DNA of 60,564 bases from an uncultured Acidimicrobiales bacterium (lineage in GTDB: Bacteria > Actinomycetota > Acidimicrobiia > Acidimicrobiales > UBA10347). The stretch covers positions 1 through 60,564 of the forward strand of contig CALDYC010000065.1 of assembly GCA_937941245.1 (NCBI GenBank). Reading direction: 5' to 3'. The translations under genes were made by a program, and so were the position numbers. Within the stretch, counting starts at the first letter, position 1; each line of letters starts with the position of its first letter. The notes under the pieces were generated by a model that did not search any database, was not told where the DNA came from, and saw only the letters and a program-made list of their open reading frames with translations. Below, one piece after another: positions 25,285 to 34,289 of this stretch.

Positions 25285-26321
25285 CCCGTCGAACGAGCCG
25301 GTGGGCGATGGCAACTCGACGCATCGTCGTCGCGCTCGTGATCGTTGGTGCGACCACAAGTAGTGCGGTGTTGACCGCCGATCCGGCAGCAGCCGATGCC
25401 GCTGGGCCGACCGACTTCGCTACCGAGGTCGTCGCGATCGAGCCCGCAGATGATCGGCTCGCCGTTGAAATCATCGGCGGTGACAGTTTCGTGCAGCTCG
25501 ACGTTGAGGCCGGAAGCGACGTCGTCGTCATCGGCTACCAGGGCGAGCCATACCTGTGGTTTCGCTCTGACGGAACAATCAGCGAGAACACCCGGTCGCC
25601 CTCCACCTGGCAAAACGCAGAACGGTATGGGACCGCTGACATCCCTGGCTTCGCGAACGCTGAAGCCGAACCGCAATGGCGCGAGATTGCAACCTCAACA
25701 TCATGGGCGTGGCATGACCATCGTGCCCACTGGATGAACGATGTTGACCCGCCCGGCGCTCAACCCGGTGACCAAATTCTCGAAGGAGTCGTGCCGCTGA
25801 TCGTCAATGGTGAGAACGTACGAATCACCGTGGCGAGCTTTTTGCTCGACCCACCAGCGCAGTGGCCGAGAATCATCGGTGCACTGATTGGACTTGCCGG
25901 CGCAGCAGCCGTGCTGACTCGCCAACGTTCGCTTCAAGCCCTGGTGATCGTCGTGGTTGCGTGCTCTGCCGGACTGTTCGGTTGGGTCGCGTTCGGGTCG
26001 GTTCCGGCCGAGACCGCACCCAGCATGCGCCTGTGGGTACTCCCGCTGATCGCGGCGGGTGCGGCGGCCGGCATTGCGCTTCTGCATAAACGATTGACCA
26101 CCACCGTGTACCTCGACGGATTCTCGGTTGCAGCCGGGGTGTCGCTGGCCGTCTGGGGCGCACAGCGACTCGATGCCGTCACCAGTGCATTGATTCCATC
26201 AAACGCGCCGGCAGACCTCGATCGAGTGATCATCGTCACTGCGTTCGTCGTCGGCGTCGCTCTGGCTATTCGCGGCCTGTACGGGCTCCTGCGACCACAA
26301 CGGATCAACCATGGTGTCTGA
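25281..26321 (+). CDS. Membrane protein with large extracytoplasmic N-terminal domain
   Basis: A 346-residue protein with a signal-like N-terminus (IVVALVIVGATTSSAVLTADPAAA), an outside domain of about 170 residues and then six or so membrane segments from about residue 195. The outside domain has VQLDVEAGSDVVVIGYQGEPYLWFRSDG and a His-rich patch WAWHDHRAHWMND, which could bind a metal. I do not recognise the family with certainty; the operon (SCO, cupredoxin, TlpA) suggests copper handling or oxidase assembly. It starts inside the cupredoxin stop (ATGA) and overlaps the next gene by 11 bp. Confidence 0.75.
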   Translation: MTRRTSRWAMATRRIVVALVIVGATTSSAVLTADPAAADAAGPTDFATEVVAIEPADDRLAVEIIGGDSFVQLDVEAGSDVVVIGYQGEPYLWFRSDGTISENTRSPSTWQNAERYGTADIPGFANAEAEPQWREIATSTSWAWHDHRAHWMNDVDPPGAQPGDQILEGVVPLIVNGENVRITVASFLLDPPAQWPRIIGALIGLAGAAAVLTRQRSLQALVIVVVACSAGLFGWVAFGSVPAETAPSMRLWVLPLIAAGAAAGIALLHKRLTTTVYLDGFSVAAGVSLAVWGAQRLDAVTSALIPSNAPADLDRVIIVTAFVVGVALAIRGLYGLLRPQRINHGV

Positions 26322-26898
26322 CCTGCCCGAGCATGAAGATCGGGTGTCTCAAGCTCGTTGGTCGATCAACGCCAGCCCCACGAATCGAACGCGACTGTTG
26401 GCCGTCATTGCCACCGTGGCGCTCACCGCGCTTGTTTCGCTTGCCTGCGGCGACGGCAGCCCCGGGTCAGACGCACAAAACGGGTTGCCAACGACCGACC
26501 TCGCTCTGCTCGATGGCGGTGTCGTGAACATCGGCGAGCCCGGTCAAGCACGGGTGCTCAACCTGTGGGCAACCTGGTGTACGCCATGTCGGGCCGAGCT
26601 GCCCGTTTTCGACGCCGCCGCGCGTGCAATGCCCGAGGGCGGACCTCGGATCATCGGTGTGAATACCGGCGACCGCGACGGCGACGCCCGCGAGCTCGTC
26701 GAAGAACTCGGACTGAGCTTCGATCAGCTACTCGATCCCGACGCTTCGCTTCAGACCGGACTACAGATCATGGGACTTCCGGCGACAGTGTTTCTCGACG
26801 ACGCGGCAAACGTGCTTGCGATCCGCAGCGGCGAGGTCGACGCAGCCGAGCTCGACGAGTTGCTCGCCACCTACTACCCCTCGCTCGCGTCGCCGTGA
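26311..26898 (+). CDS. TlpA-like thiol-disulfide lipoprotein
   Basis: A 195-residue TlpA/ResA-type protein. After a hydrophobic segment comes a lipobox-like VSLACGDG, then the thioredoxin fold with active site NLWATWCTPCRAELPVF and cis-Pro loop MGLPATVFLDD. Such proteins reduce apocytochrome c haem sites or the Cys of SCO and CuA outside the membrane. Its stop overlaps the menC start by 4 bp (GTGA). The start is ATG 26311; GTG 26314 follows immediately. Confidence 0.9.
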   Translation: MVSDLPEHEDRVSQARWSINASPTNRTRLLAVIATVALTALVSLACGDGSPGSDAQNGLPTTDLALLDGGVVNIGEPGQARVLNLWATWCTPCRAELPVFDAAARAMPEGGPRIIGVNTGDRDGDARELVEELGLSFDQLLDPDASLQTGLQIMGLPATVFLDDAANVLAIRSGEVDAAELDELLATYYPSLASP

Positions 26899-27980
26899 GT
26901 GGCCTGGTCACTCATCTGCGAATCCGCCAGGTCGAGCTGGCGACCCGAACGGGCTTAGCCGCAGCGCACGACCGGGCTCCCGATCCCGTTCGACGTCTGA
27001 TCTACGTGAGCACCCATGTTGGCGACAGCAGCGAGCCTGCGACTGGCTGGGGGGAATGCTCGGCGCTCAACACTGTTGGGTACACACACGAATCTGTTGA
27101 CACCGTGTGGGCAACGCTGACTGGCAGCGACCCACGACCACTGAGCACGCAGCCAATGGCAGCCGCTGGCGTCCGCATGGCGTTGGCGGACCATCGTTTG
27201 CGATTGGCCGGGGTTTCGCTATCGGAACAGCTTGGCACCCAAGGCAGGTCCGCCGTTGCTGGAGCCGTCGTTGGGTTGGGCCCGACAGCCGAGCGACGTC
27301 ATGAAGTCGAGCAACTCGTCGCCGACGGATTCAGGCACATCAAACTCAAGATCGACGCTTCGACCACGGCAGCCGACATTGCTTCGATCGTCGCAGGACT
27401 GCCGGGCGTTGACTGGCATGTCGACGCCAACGGCTCGCTCCATAGCGACAACCTGCCCATGCTCATCGGCCTGAGCGAGCTCGGGGTATCAGCGATTGAA
27501 CAGCCCTTTGCACCCCGTGAACACGAATTGGCAACCCAGCTGGTCGCGGCTACCGCCGGCGCGGTGATTGCCGACGAAGGCGCAGTCACGGCAACCGATA
27601 TCGAACAGCTCGCTGACCGCAAAACCGCAACTGCGGTAGCCGTCAAACCCCCACGAGCCGGCGGCATCGACCACGCCGTCGCACTGGCCCAGACCGCAGC
27701 TCGCTGCGGACTGGCAGTGTCGATCGGCGGCATGGTCGAGTCAGGATTGGGCCGCCACTCGCTAGCTGCCCTCGCCGCTCATCCCGAGATCACAGCCGGG
27801 GACCTATCCCCCGCTGGTCGTTGGCTCGCCGAAGATCCGTTCACCGACCTCACTGTCGTCGACGGTCGAATTGCTGCGCCGACAGGTATCGGGATTGCCG
27901 GCGACCCTGATCTTGAGCTGCTCGAGTGGTGCACCCGTCGAGTTGAAGTCATTGCACTCGATGCACTTGACTGGGGCTGA
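26895..27980 (+). CDS. menC: o-Succinylbenzoate synthase
   Basis: A 361-residue enolase-superfamily enzyme that dehydrates SHCHC to o-succinylbenzoate in menaquinone synthesis. Visible residues are the KxK acid/base pair in HIKLKID, the metal ligands in WHVDANGSL (Asp), AIEQPF (Glu) and IADEGA (Asp/Glu), and the second catalytic Lys in AVKPPRAGG. SIGGMVESGLGRHSLAALA is typical of MenC. The GTG 26895 start overlaps the TlpA-like gene stop, tying menaquinone synthesis to the cytochrome/copper operon. The frame is open further upstream, but that part lies over the TlpA gene. Confidence 0.92.
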   Translation: MSGLVTHLRIRQVELATRTGLAAAHDRAPDPVRRLIYVSTHVGDSSEPATGWGECSALNTVGYTHESVDTVWATLTGSDPRPLSTQPMAAAGVRMALADHRLRLAGVSLSEQLGTQGRSAVAGAVVGLGPTAERRHEVEQLVADGFRHIKLKIDASTTAADIASIVAGLPGVDWHVDANGSLHSDNLPMLIGLSELGVSAIEQPFAPREHELATQLVAATAGAVIADEGAVTATDIEQLADRKTATAVAVKPPRAGGIDHAVALAQTAARCGLAVSIGGMVESGLGRHSLAALAAHPEITAGDLSPAGRWLAEDPFTDLTVVDGRIAAPTGIGIAGDPDLELLEWCTRRVEVIALDALDWG

Positions 27981-28055
27981 GGCAGTCAGTCGCCATCAAT
28001 CTCACTCCCCATGCCCAACCGCCGAACCCCTTGCGGTGGTGTGGTCGGCTGAGCG

Positions 28056-28832
28056 CTAGGTCCGTTCCACCTCGTCCCAAAACGCGGCGACCACCGACGC
28101 GGTCTCAACCGGTGATTCAAGGTGCACCGCGTGGCTTGCAGCGACTGCCACAAACTGCGCGTTGTCACCAATCGATTCGACCAGACGACGGCCAAGCCCG
28201 GTGAACTTGTCGTCATTGCTGCCAGCAATGACCAGGACCGGAAGCTCAATCGCCGCCAACTGCTCCCACAGCGGGGACTGGCTTCCGGTCCCACAGTTAC
28301 GCAACGACGATGCCAAACCTTCGGCCCGATTCGCCAGTCGAGATTCGCGGCACGCCTGCTCGGCTGAAAGGCCGGCGAACAGCGGGTTGGCAAGCCACCG
28401 ATCAATGAACTGTTCGATCCCGACAGATTCGGCGAGACCTGCGAGCTCAGCATCGCCCGCTCGACGAACCTCGCGTTCGGTTCGATCATCGATACCTGCA
28501 GTTGCGCCGATGAGGACAAGTGACCGCATTGGTTCAGGGTTTGGTTCGAGCGCCGCGTGGAGCAGCATGCGGCCACCCATCGAGTAGCCGAGCGCATGAC
28601 GTTGGCTCACGATCGGCGCGAGCAGACGCGCCGTCTCGACGAGTGAGCTGTCATCGGCGAGGCTGTTTCCATGCCCAGGCGCATCGACCGCCACGATCTG
28701 ACGCTCAGCCGCAACCGCTTCGCCGAAGGCACCCCAACAGTTCGCATTCTGCGTGAAGCCATGGACGAGCACAACCGACTCACCTGCTGCGGACAGATCG
28801 CGCACGGCGAGGCTCGACTCACGGTTCGACAT
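28056..28832 (-). CDS. menH: SHCHC synthase (alpha/beta hydrolase)
   Basis: A 258-residue alpha/beta-hydrolase. The MenH pattern is clear: VVLVHGFTQNANCW (oxyanion loop), VDAPGHGNS, nucleophile GYSMGGRMLLHAAL, the Asp of IAGSNDDKFTGLG and the His of VAASHAVHLESP. It removes pyruvate from SEPHCHC to give SHCHC in menaquinone synthesis. The gene is divergent from menD, which supports the assignment over a general hydrolase. ATG 28832 is taken as start; a TTG at 28862 would add ten residues. Confidence 0.88.
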   Translation of the reverse strand: MSNRESSLAVRDLSAAGESVVLVHGFTQNANCWGAFGEAVAAERQIVAVDAPGHGNSLADDSSLVETARLLAPIVSQRHALGYSMGGRMLLHAALEPNPEPMRSLVLIGATAGIDDRTEREVRRAGDAELAGLAESVGIEQFIDRWLANPLFAGLSAEQACRESRLANRAEGLASSLRNCGTGSQSPLWEQLAAIELPVLVIAGSNDDKFTGLGRRLVESIGDNAQFVAVAASHAVHLESPVETASVVAAFWDEVERT

Positions 28833-28882
28833 CTGTCCATTCGACCACACCAGCTCCCTCAACCAGTCATACAGTCGGCGAC

Positions 28883-30613
28883 GTGAGCACCGACATGGCC
28901 GTCACCGTGAACGCAACGTTCTGCGCAACGCTCGTCGACACCTGGGTGAACCTCGGTGTTCGTCGAGCCTTTATCGCTCCTGGCTCGCGATCTACCCCGC
29001 TGGCTCTCGCATGTCTGCGCAACGAGCAGCTCGACACCGTTGTGTTCCATGACGAACGATCGGCGTCGTTCGCCGCACTGGGCCATGGCCTGCGCACCCA
29101 CACTCCTGCACTCGTGCTGTGCACCAGCGGGACTGCAGCGACGCATTTCTTCGCGGCAGTCGTCGAAGCAGACCTCAGCGCAGTCCCGATGATTCTGTGC
29201 ACCGCTGATCGCCCACCTGAACTATGGGGACGAGGCGCGCCACAAACCATCGACCAGGTCGAGCTCTTTGGTAACAAGACTCGACTAGCAACCACTTTCC
29301 TTCCGCCTGATGAGACCGACCCTGCATCGTGGCGGCCGCTCGCAACGCAGGCCTGGCATTGCTCCACTGGTCAAACAGTGGCGATGGATGTGCAGCCGCG
29401 ACCCGGACCGGTCCATCTCAATCTGAGCTTCCGTGACCCGCTGGTTGGGACAGCCGGGGACCTACCACCTGCGACGTCGCGTGCGAACGCCGATCCGAGC
29501 GGGGCCGATGATTCACCGCCCCAACCCGATCCGGTCGACAGTGATCAACTCGCTGCAGCCATCGCTTCGCCTCGAGGTGTGCTCGTGGTCGGGCGTCACG
29601 CCTGTGCACCGGCTGACATTTTCGAACTGGCCGAGAAGCTCGAGTGGCCAATCATCTCAGACCATCGGTCGGGCTGCCGTACCGACCATCGACTCGCCAT
29701 GCATCGCTTCGACGCGGTCCTGCGCACACCGAATGCAAACGCGCTCCTTCGACCCGACGTGATCATCCGCATTGGCGAGATTGTTGCCAGCAAGGCAACC
29801 AGTCAGTGGATTGCTGCAGCGGCACGCTCCGGAACGACAGTGATCGGCGCCACCGCCGGCGGCCGCCGGATCGACCCCGAAGATGTCAACTCGTTGACCC
29901 TCGACTCCACACAGGCGATGCCGATGATGGTCGACCTTGCGAACGATCAACCGGATCGAACCAACTCGTGGGCAGCCCAGTGGTCTGACATCGACAACCG
30001 CGCGCATGCGACCGTTGAACAGGTCCTCGAAGCTGAACGCACGACGACTCTCGAGATCGACGTCGTCCGCCAAGCTCTCGATGCCGTTGCGTCTGGGGGC
30101 GCACTCGTTGTGTCGTCCTCAATGCCGGTGCGCGATCTCGAATGGTTCGGGCAGCCACGGGCCGACATCACCGTGCTCGCCAATCGCGGTGCGAACGGCA
30201 TCGACGGCGTGATCGCCACCGCTATTGGCGTGGCACTCACCGGCACGCCCACCACGTGCCTGATCGGTGATGTGGCGTTCTTACACGACAGCACATCGCT
30301 CATCGCCCTCGCCGATCGTGACATCGACCTTGTCGTCGTGGTCATCAACAACGACGGCGGCGGAATCTTCTCGTTCTTGCCCCAACACCAGCTGCTTAAC
30401 TCGCACGCGTACGAGACGCTCTTTGGCACGCCACACGGAACCGACATCACGGCCCTGTGCCAGGCCCATGGTTTGTCCGTACACGACATCTCAAGTGACT
30501 GGGCCAGCCGCACCGAACCTGGCCCGGCCGTCGTTGTTGCCCGAACCGAGCGAGACCACAACCTGCAGGTACACGAACGTATTGCCGCAGCGGTCGCCGC
30601 TGACCTGAGCTGA
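28883..30613 (+). CDS. menD: SEPHCHC synthase (2-succinyl-5-enolpyruvyl-6-hydroxy-3-cyclohexene-1-carboxylate synthase)
   Basis: A 576-residue thiamine-diphosphate enzyme joining isochorismate and 2-oxoglutarate. The N-terminus VDTWVNLGVRRAFIAPGSRSTPLALAC is characteristic of MenD, with the ThDP-activating Glu in FHDERSASFAALG. The cofactor/Mg motif is IGDVAFLHD ... VVINNDGGGIFSFLPQ. GTG 28883 is preceded by TACAGT with a 7-nt gap, so the transcript is probably leaderless, and this box is the only clear promoter element between menH and menD. Confidence 0.96.
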   Translation: MSTDMAVTVNATFCATLVDTWVNLGVRRAFIAPGSRSTPLALACLRNEQLDTVVFHDERSASFAALGHGLRTHTPALVLCTSGTAATHFFAAVVEADLSAVPMILCTADRPPELWGRGAPQTIDQVELFGNKTRLATTFLPPDETDPASWRPLATQAWHCSTGQTVAMDVQPRPGPVHLNLSFRDPLVGTAGDLPPATSRANADPSGADDSPPQPDPVDSDQLAAAIASPRGVLVVGRHACAPADIFELAEKLEWPIISDHRSGCRTDHRLAMHRFDAVLRTPNANALLRPDVIIRIGEIVASKATSQWIAAAARSGTTVIGATAGGRRIDPEDVNSLTLDSTQAMPMMVDLANDQPDRTNSWAAQWSDIDNRAHATVEQVLEAERTTTLEIDVVRQALDAVASGGALVVSSSMPVRDLEWFGQPRADITVLANRGANGIDGVIATAIGVALTGTPTTCLIGDVAFLHDSTSLIALADRDIDLVVVVINNDGGGIFSFLPQHQLLNSHAYETLFGTPHGTDITALCQAHGLSVHDISSDWASRTEPGPAVVVARTERDHNLQVHERIAAAVAADLS

Positions 30614-30650
30614 CCGGGCCGAAGCAGCCACCTGTCCTACGCTCCCCCGC

Positions 30651-31127
30651 ATGCGCATGCACAACCGCTCTATTGGCTTCTGGACATCGGCGCGGGTGCG
30701 TGGGGCGCTGGGCGCGTGCGCTGTCGCATGTTTGTGTCTTGCATCGTGCAGCGGTTCTGACGCCGCAGTCGCAGATTCAGAACAGACGACCCAACGCGAC
30801 AACGAAGCCGATATCGGCGACCTGCTCTCTGACGACGCCAGCATCGCGTTCGACGACGGCCCGCTGCAGGCAACCTTTGGTGGATATCTGCTGATCGAAG
30901 GCGAATCCCAACGCATGTGCGCATCGCTGCTCGAGTCCTATCCGCCACAATGCGGCGAGGAACTCATCGAGCTCGTCGGTGACTTCGACACGATCACCGA
31001 ACGCGCCCGAGAGTCATTCGAGGATCCCGACAACGCGCCAATCACGACCGATGCAGGCGTGACCTGGACGACCGAGTGGACGACCATCCGAGGCATCCTC
31101 GCCGACGGCACGCTGCTCGTCGACTAG
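30651..31127 (+). CDS. Small putative lipoprotein
   Basis: A 158-residue protein with a typical lipoprotein signal: basic start, hydrophobic stretch and lipobox CLASCSGSD near residue 34. The mature part is acidic, with two Cys (RMCASLLESYPPQCGEELIEL) that could form a disulfide, and the segment WTTEWTTIRGILADGTLL at the end. No function can be assigned. TACGCT lies 7 nt before ATG 30651, so it has its own leaderless promoter. Two 13-bp direct repeats follow the stop. Confidence 0.8.
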   Translation: MRMHNRSIGFWTSARVRGALGACAVACLCLASCSGSDAAVADSEQTTQRDNEADIGDLLSDDASIAFDDGPLQATFGGYLLIEGESQRMCASLLESYPPQCGEELIELVGDFDTITERARESFEDPDNAPITTDAGVTWTTEWTTIRGILADGTLLVD

Positions 31128-31140
31128 CACTGCTCGCCAC

Positions 31141-31169
31141 AAACACGGCTCGCGAGAAACACGGCTCGC
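31141..31169. repeat. Short direct repeat, 13 bp, period 16
   Basis: AAACACGGCTCGC is present at 31141-31153 and 31157-31169, between the lipoprotein gene and menF. It is another small duplication at a gene end. Confidence 0.75.
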
Positions 31170-31196
31170 TGAATGGCCAGCAACGATCGTGCGAGC

Positions 31197-32453
31197 TTAC
31201 GGACGAACAACAGCCGACAGCATGGCCTGGAACTTTGACCGCGTCTCGGCCAATTCGGCTGCCGGATCGCTATCGGCAACCACACCAACCCCGGCCCACA
31301 ACGACGCATTTCGGCCGCTGATCGTGCCCGACCGGATAGCCACAGCAAACTCGCCATTGCCCTCTGCGTCGACCCAACCGGTCGGTCCGGCGTAGAGACC
31401 TCGGTCGCCCGGTTCAAGCGAACCGATCAGTTCGAGGGCGTCGGGCTGCGGGTTGCCGCCGACCGCCGGGGTCGGGTGCAACGCCGCGACCAGTTCGAGC
31501 ACCGACGCCGCTGGCCGAGACAACAGTCCCTCGACTCGCGTGCCGAGATGGTGCACGTTTGCCAGCGAGATGATCGCCGGTTCGGGTTCGGCATCGACAA
31601 ACGAGCAAAAGGGCAAAAGCGAGTCGAGCAGCCACTCAATGGTGATCCGATGCTCATGCTGGTTCTTTGTCGATGCCGCGAGCCCCTGGGCAAGAGCGGC
31701 ATCGAGCTCCGGGTCAGATCCCCGCGGAGCTGTTCCGGCGAGAGGGTGGGCATGAACCGCGTCTCCGATCCGCGATACCAACAACTCCGGAGACGCGCCC
31801 ACAAACCCCTCGACGCCGAACAGGCATGCGGTGCCGTAACTCTGGTGCAATCGACGCAGCACCGAACCCGGGTTCAGCGCCAGATCGGTTTCGATTCGTA
31901 GCTCACGCGCCAGGACCACCTTGCTTAAGGCACCCGCTCGGATCTTGTCTCGAGCTGCGGCGACAACGTCGTCTCTCCACGATGCCGGTGAGACTGCAGA
32001 GACAAGGTTGTAGCTTTCCGGATCGTCAACCGCTATTTCGTCTGCCGCTGCCACGATGCGGCTGTGCGCCCTCGCCATCGCTTGGTCGCTCACATCGTCG
32101 GCGCACAGCGTTACGAAACGATGACCGTTGGGGTCAGCGACAACCGTGATTTCAGGAATCACGCATTCGCCAGATGCATGCCGGTCGAACGGAAGCGCTG
32201 CGAATGCGCAGACCCCGCTGCCAGCAAGACCAACATTGTCATCGACCGGTATCGCTCGAAGCCGACGCTGTGCTTCGGCGAACCCATGCGGACGGGTAAC
32301 CGGCACTCGCATCGCCTCGCCAATTCCAGCGATCACGCGTCGGTCACGCTTCCACAACATCGCGGTTCCAAAGCCAACCTGGAGCGGGTCGACATCGACA
32401 TCCAATGGAACCGAACGCGCGTGCATTGGTTCAGCGTATGAACCGTTCACCAC
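31197..32453 (-). CDS. menF: Isochorismate synthase
   Basis: A 418-residue chorismate-utilising enzyme. The C-terminal catalytic domain shows KVVLARELRIE (Lys at the general-base position), GVEGFVGASPELLVSR, HPLAGTAPRG, NQHEHRITIEW and VGGNPQPDALELI with GLYAGPTGWVDAEGNGEFAVAIRS near the end. This pattern fits isochorismate synthase (MenF/EntC/DhbC); with menD, menH, menC and menE close by, MenF is the sensible call rather than anthranilate synthase. The GTG start overlaps the ilvA stop (GTGGTGA), so it is coupled to ilvA. Confidence 0.92.
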   Translation of the reverse strand: MVNGSYAEPMHARSVPLDVDVDPLQVGFGTAMLWKRDRRVIAGIGEAMRVPVTRPHGFAEAQRRLRAIPVDDNVGLAGSGVCAFAALPFDRHASGECVIPEITVVADPNGHRFVTLCADDVSDQAMARAHSRIVAAADEIAVDDPESYNLVSAVSPASWRDDVVAAARDKIRAGALSKVVLARELRIETDLALNPGSVLRRLHQSYGTACLFGVEGFVGASPELLVSRIGDAVHAHPLAGTAPRGSDPELDAALAQGLAASTKNQHEHRITIEWLLDSLLPFCSFVDAEPEPAIISLANVHHLGTRVEGLLSRPAASVLELVAALHPTPAVGGNPQPDALELIGSLEPGDRGLYAGPTGWVDAEGNGEFAVAIRSGTISGRNASLWAGVGVVADSDPAAELAETRSKFQAMLSAVVRP

Positions 32454-33658
32454 GGAAGCAGATCAGCCGAAATCGATGCATGCTGCAGGTCCGCGAGCAC
32501 CTGTTCGGCATGGGCCTGATCGATCGAGTCAATCCGAAGTTCGAGCACTGTGCTGCGCGCCCCGGTCGAACCGAGACCGTCATGGTCGACTTGCACGACG
32601 TTGGCACGTGCATCAGCGATCACCTTGGACACCATGGCAAGGCCGCCAGGAATGTCATCGAGTTCGACACGCACCCGATGCAACCGCCCCTGCGTTGCCA
32701 AACCGCGCAACGTCACCTGCGACAACGTCCTTGGGTCGATGTTGCCGCCGCACAGTACAACGCCAACCTTGCGACCACTGAAGACATCGCCATGCGTTGC
32801 GCACGCCGCCAACGCCGCAGCCCCCGCACCTTCAACGACCGTCTTTTCAATCTCAAGCAGCCAGGCAATCGACTGCTCGATCGCTGATTCGGGCACCACC
32901 TGCACGTCAACGTTGTGGCTGCGCAACATCCGCTCGGTGATCGCTCCCGGTTCGCTCACCGCAATACCGTCTGCGACCGTTGAACCGTCTCGGGCGGTGG
33001 TTGTGCGTCCGGCGAGAGCATCGGCCATGGACGGGTAGCGTTCGGTTTGCACGCCGATCACGCGCACCTCGCGATCATGCGCCGCGGCCGCAACGGCGAT
33101 CCCTGCCGCGAGCCCACCGCCACCGACAGCTGCGACAATCACATCAAGGTCCGGTTGTTGTTCCAGCATTTCCAGACCGACTGTTCCCTGGCCAGCAATG
33201 ACCAGCCGATCGTCAAACGGGTGTACAAACTCGAGATCACGTTCGACCGCGAACGCTCTTGCCGCAACAGCTGCTTCCATCACATCGTCGCCAACCAGTT
33301 CGACCTGCGCACCAAGGTCACGGGTGCGAGCGACCTTCACGAACGGCGTGTTTTCGGGCATAACGATGGTGGTCTCGATACCCAGCTGGGTGCCGTGATA
33401 GGCGACACCCTGCGCATGGTTGCCTGCCGACATGGCGATCACACCGCGGCCAGCTTCGACCTGCTCCAGCCGATTGCGAGCCCCACGTTCCTTGAATGAG
33501 CCGGTGAACTGCAGGTTCTCAAACTTCAGATGGACGTGCGCGCCAATGATCTCGGAAAGCGTCTGCGAGTGGTTCAACGGAGTCCGGACCACATGGCCAT
33601 CTATGCGCTCCGCTGCCGAACGGACATCGTCAATCGTGACTTCTGGTCGACTGTTCAC
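32447..33658 (-). CDS. ilvA: Threonine ammonia-lyase (threonine dehydratase) with C-terminal ACT domain
   Basis: A 403-residue PLP enzyme that deaminates threonine to 2-oxobutyrate, the first step to isoleucine. The PLP Lys is in FTGSFKERGARNRL, the phosphate-binding glycine loop is AAVGGGGLAAGIAVAA, and the last 75 residues form an ACT-like domain (RVRVELDDIPGGLAMVSKVIADARANVVQV), as in shorter TdcB/IlvA-type enzymes. GTG 33658 lies 6 nt after a minus-strand TAGCCT box. It is joined to menF by an overlap; no metabolic link between the two is evident. Confidence 0.94.
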   Translation of the reverse strand: MNSRPEVTIDDVRSAAERIDGHVVRTPLNHSQTLSEIIGAHVHLKFENLQFTGSFKERGARNRLEQVEAGRGVIAMSAGNHAQGVAYHGTQLGIETTIVMPENTPFVKVARTRDLGAQVELVGDDVMEAAVAARAFAVERDLEFVHPFDDRLVIAGQGTVGLEMLEQQPDLDVIVAAVGGGGLAAGIAVAAAAHDREVRVIGVQTERYPSMADALAGRTTTARDGSTVADGIAVSEPGAITERMLRSHNVDVQVVPESAIEQSIAWLLEIEKTVVEGAGAAALAACATHGDVFSGRKVGVVLCGGNIDPRTLSQVTLRGLATQGRLHRVRVELDDIPGGLAMVSKVIADARANVVQVDHDGLGSTGARSTVLELRIDSIDQAHAEQVLADLQHASISADLLPW

Positions 33659-33710
33659 CTGTTGAGGCTACGCAGCCCAATCTGCAAGTAGAGAAGGCAC
33701 ACTCGGGACC

Positions 33711-34289
33711 GTGGATCAGGACTCGACCAGCGCCATCGACCGAGTGATCACTGCTGAGGTCACGGCCACGCCCGAACAGACGCTCGCCGCCCTCGCCGAC
33801 CTCTCGACGTATCCAGAATGGCTCGGACTCGTCGCCTCTGCGACGCTCGACGAACCAGCACCGAGCGACACGACCTCGAGCAACGCCACCGCTCGCGACG
33901 CCACCGCGCCCGCCGCAGCAGCAGCAGCAGCCGGTCAGCCGGCCTGGATCGTCACACTGCGCGCCAAGCTCGGCCCACTCGCCCGGTCAAAGAGACTGCG
34001 CATGCAACGAGTGGCCGCAGCTGCGGACCACGTCCGTTTCGAGCGACGAGAAATCGACGGTCGCGACCATGCATCGTGGGTGCTCGAAGCCCGAACCCGC
34101 CCCGCTGACGACCAGGCAATGACTACTGCCGTCGATGTGTCGCTGCAATACGACGGGTCGTTCTGGTCTGCGCCACTCGAGGCCGCTCTGTCCGCCGCCG
34201 AAGGGCCAGCGGCTCGGCGTCTCGGCACCTGGCTTGCAACCCAGGTCTCTTCCGCACATCCTCCGGACAGCGACCAGACCCATGGCTGA
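33711..34289 (+). CDS. SRPBCC-fold (polyketide cyclase-like) protein
   Basis: A 192-residue protein with the START/SRPBCC pattern: ITAEVTATPEQTLAALADLSTYPEWLGLVASATL at the N-terminus and a long C-terminal helix (AAEGPAARRLGTWLATQV). A low-complexity Ala/Thr insert interrupts the fold near residues 48-72, and then WIVTLRAKLGPLARSKRLRMQRV continues the sheet. Ligand and role are unknown. It overlaps menE by 8 bp, so it may be co-translated with it. GTG 33711 is taken as start. Confidence 0.75.
   Translation: MDQDSTSAIDRVITAEVTATPEQTLAALADLSTYPEWLGLVASATLDEPAPSDTTSSNATARDATAPAAAAAAAGQPAWIVTLRAKLGPLARSKRLRMQRVAAAADHVRFERREIDGRDHASWVLEARTRPADDQAMTTAVDVSLQYDGSFWSAPLEAALSAAEGPAARRLGTWLATQVSSAHPPDSDQTHG

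Noticed and set aside
26358-26894. An in-frame upstream extension of menC by 179 codons, suggesting a fusion protein
   Set aside because: The extension lies over the TlpA-like gene in another frame and reads as Arg-rich nonsense; menC homology begins after the GTG at 26895, which overlaps the TlpA stop in the usual way.
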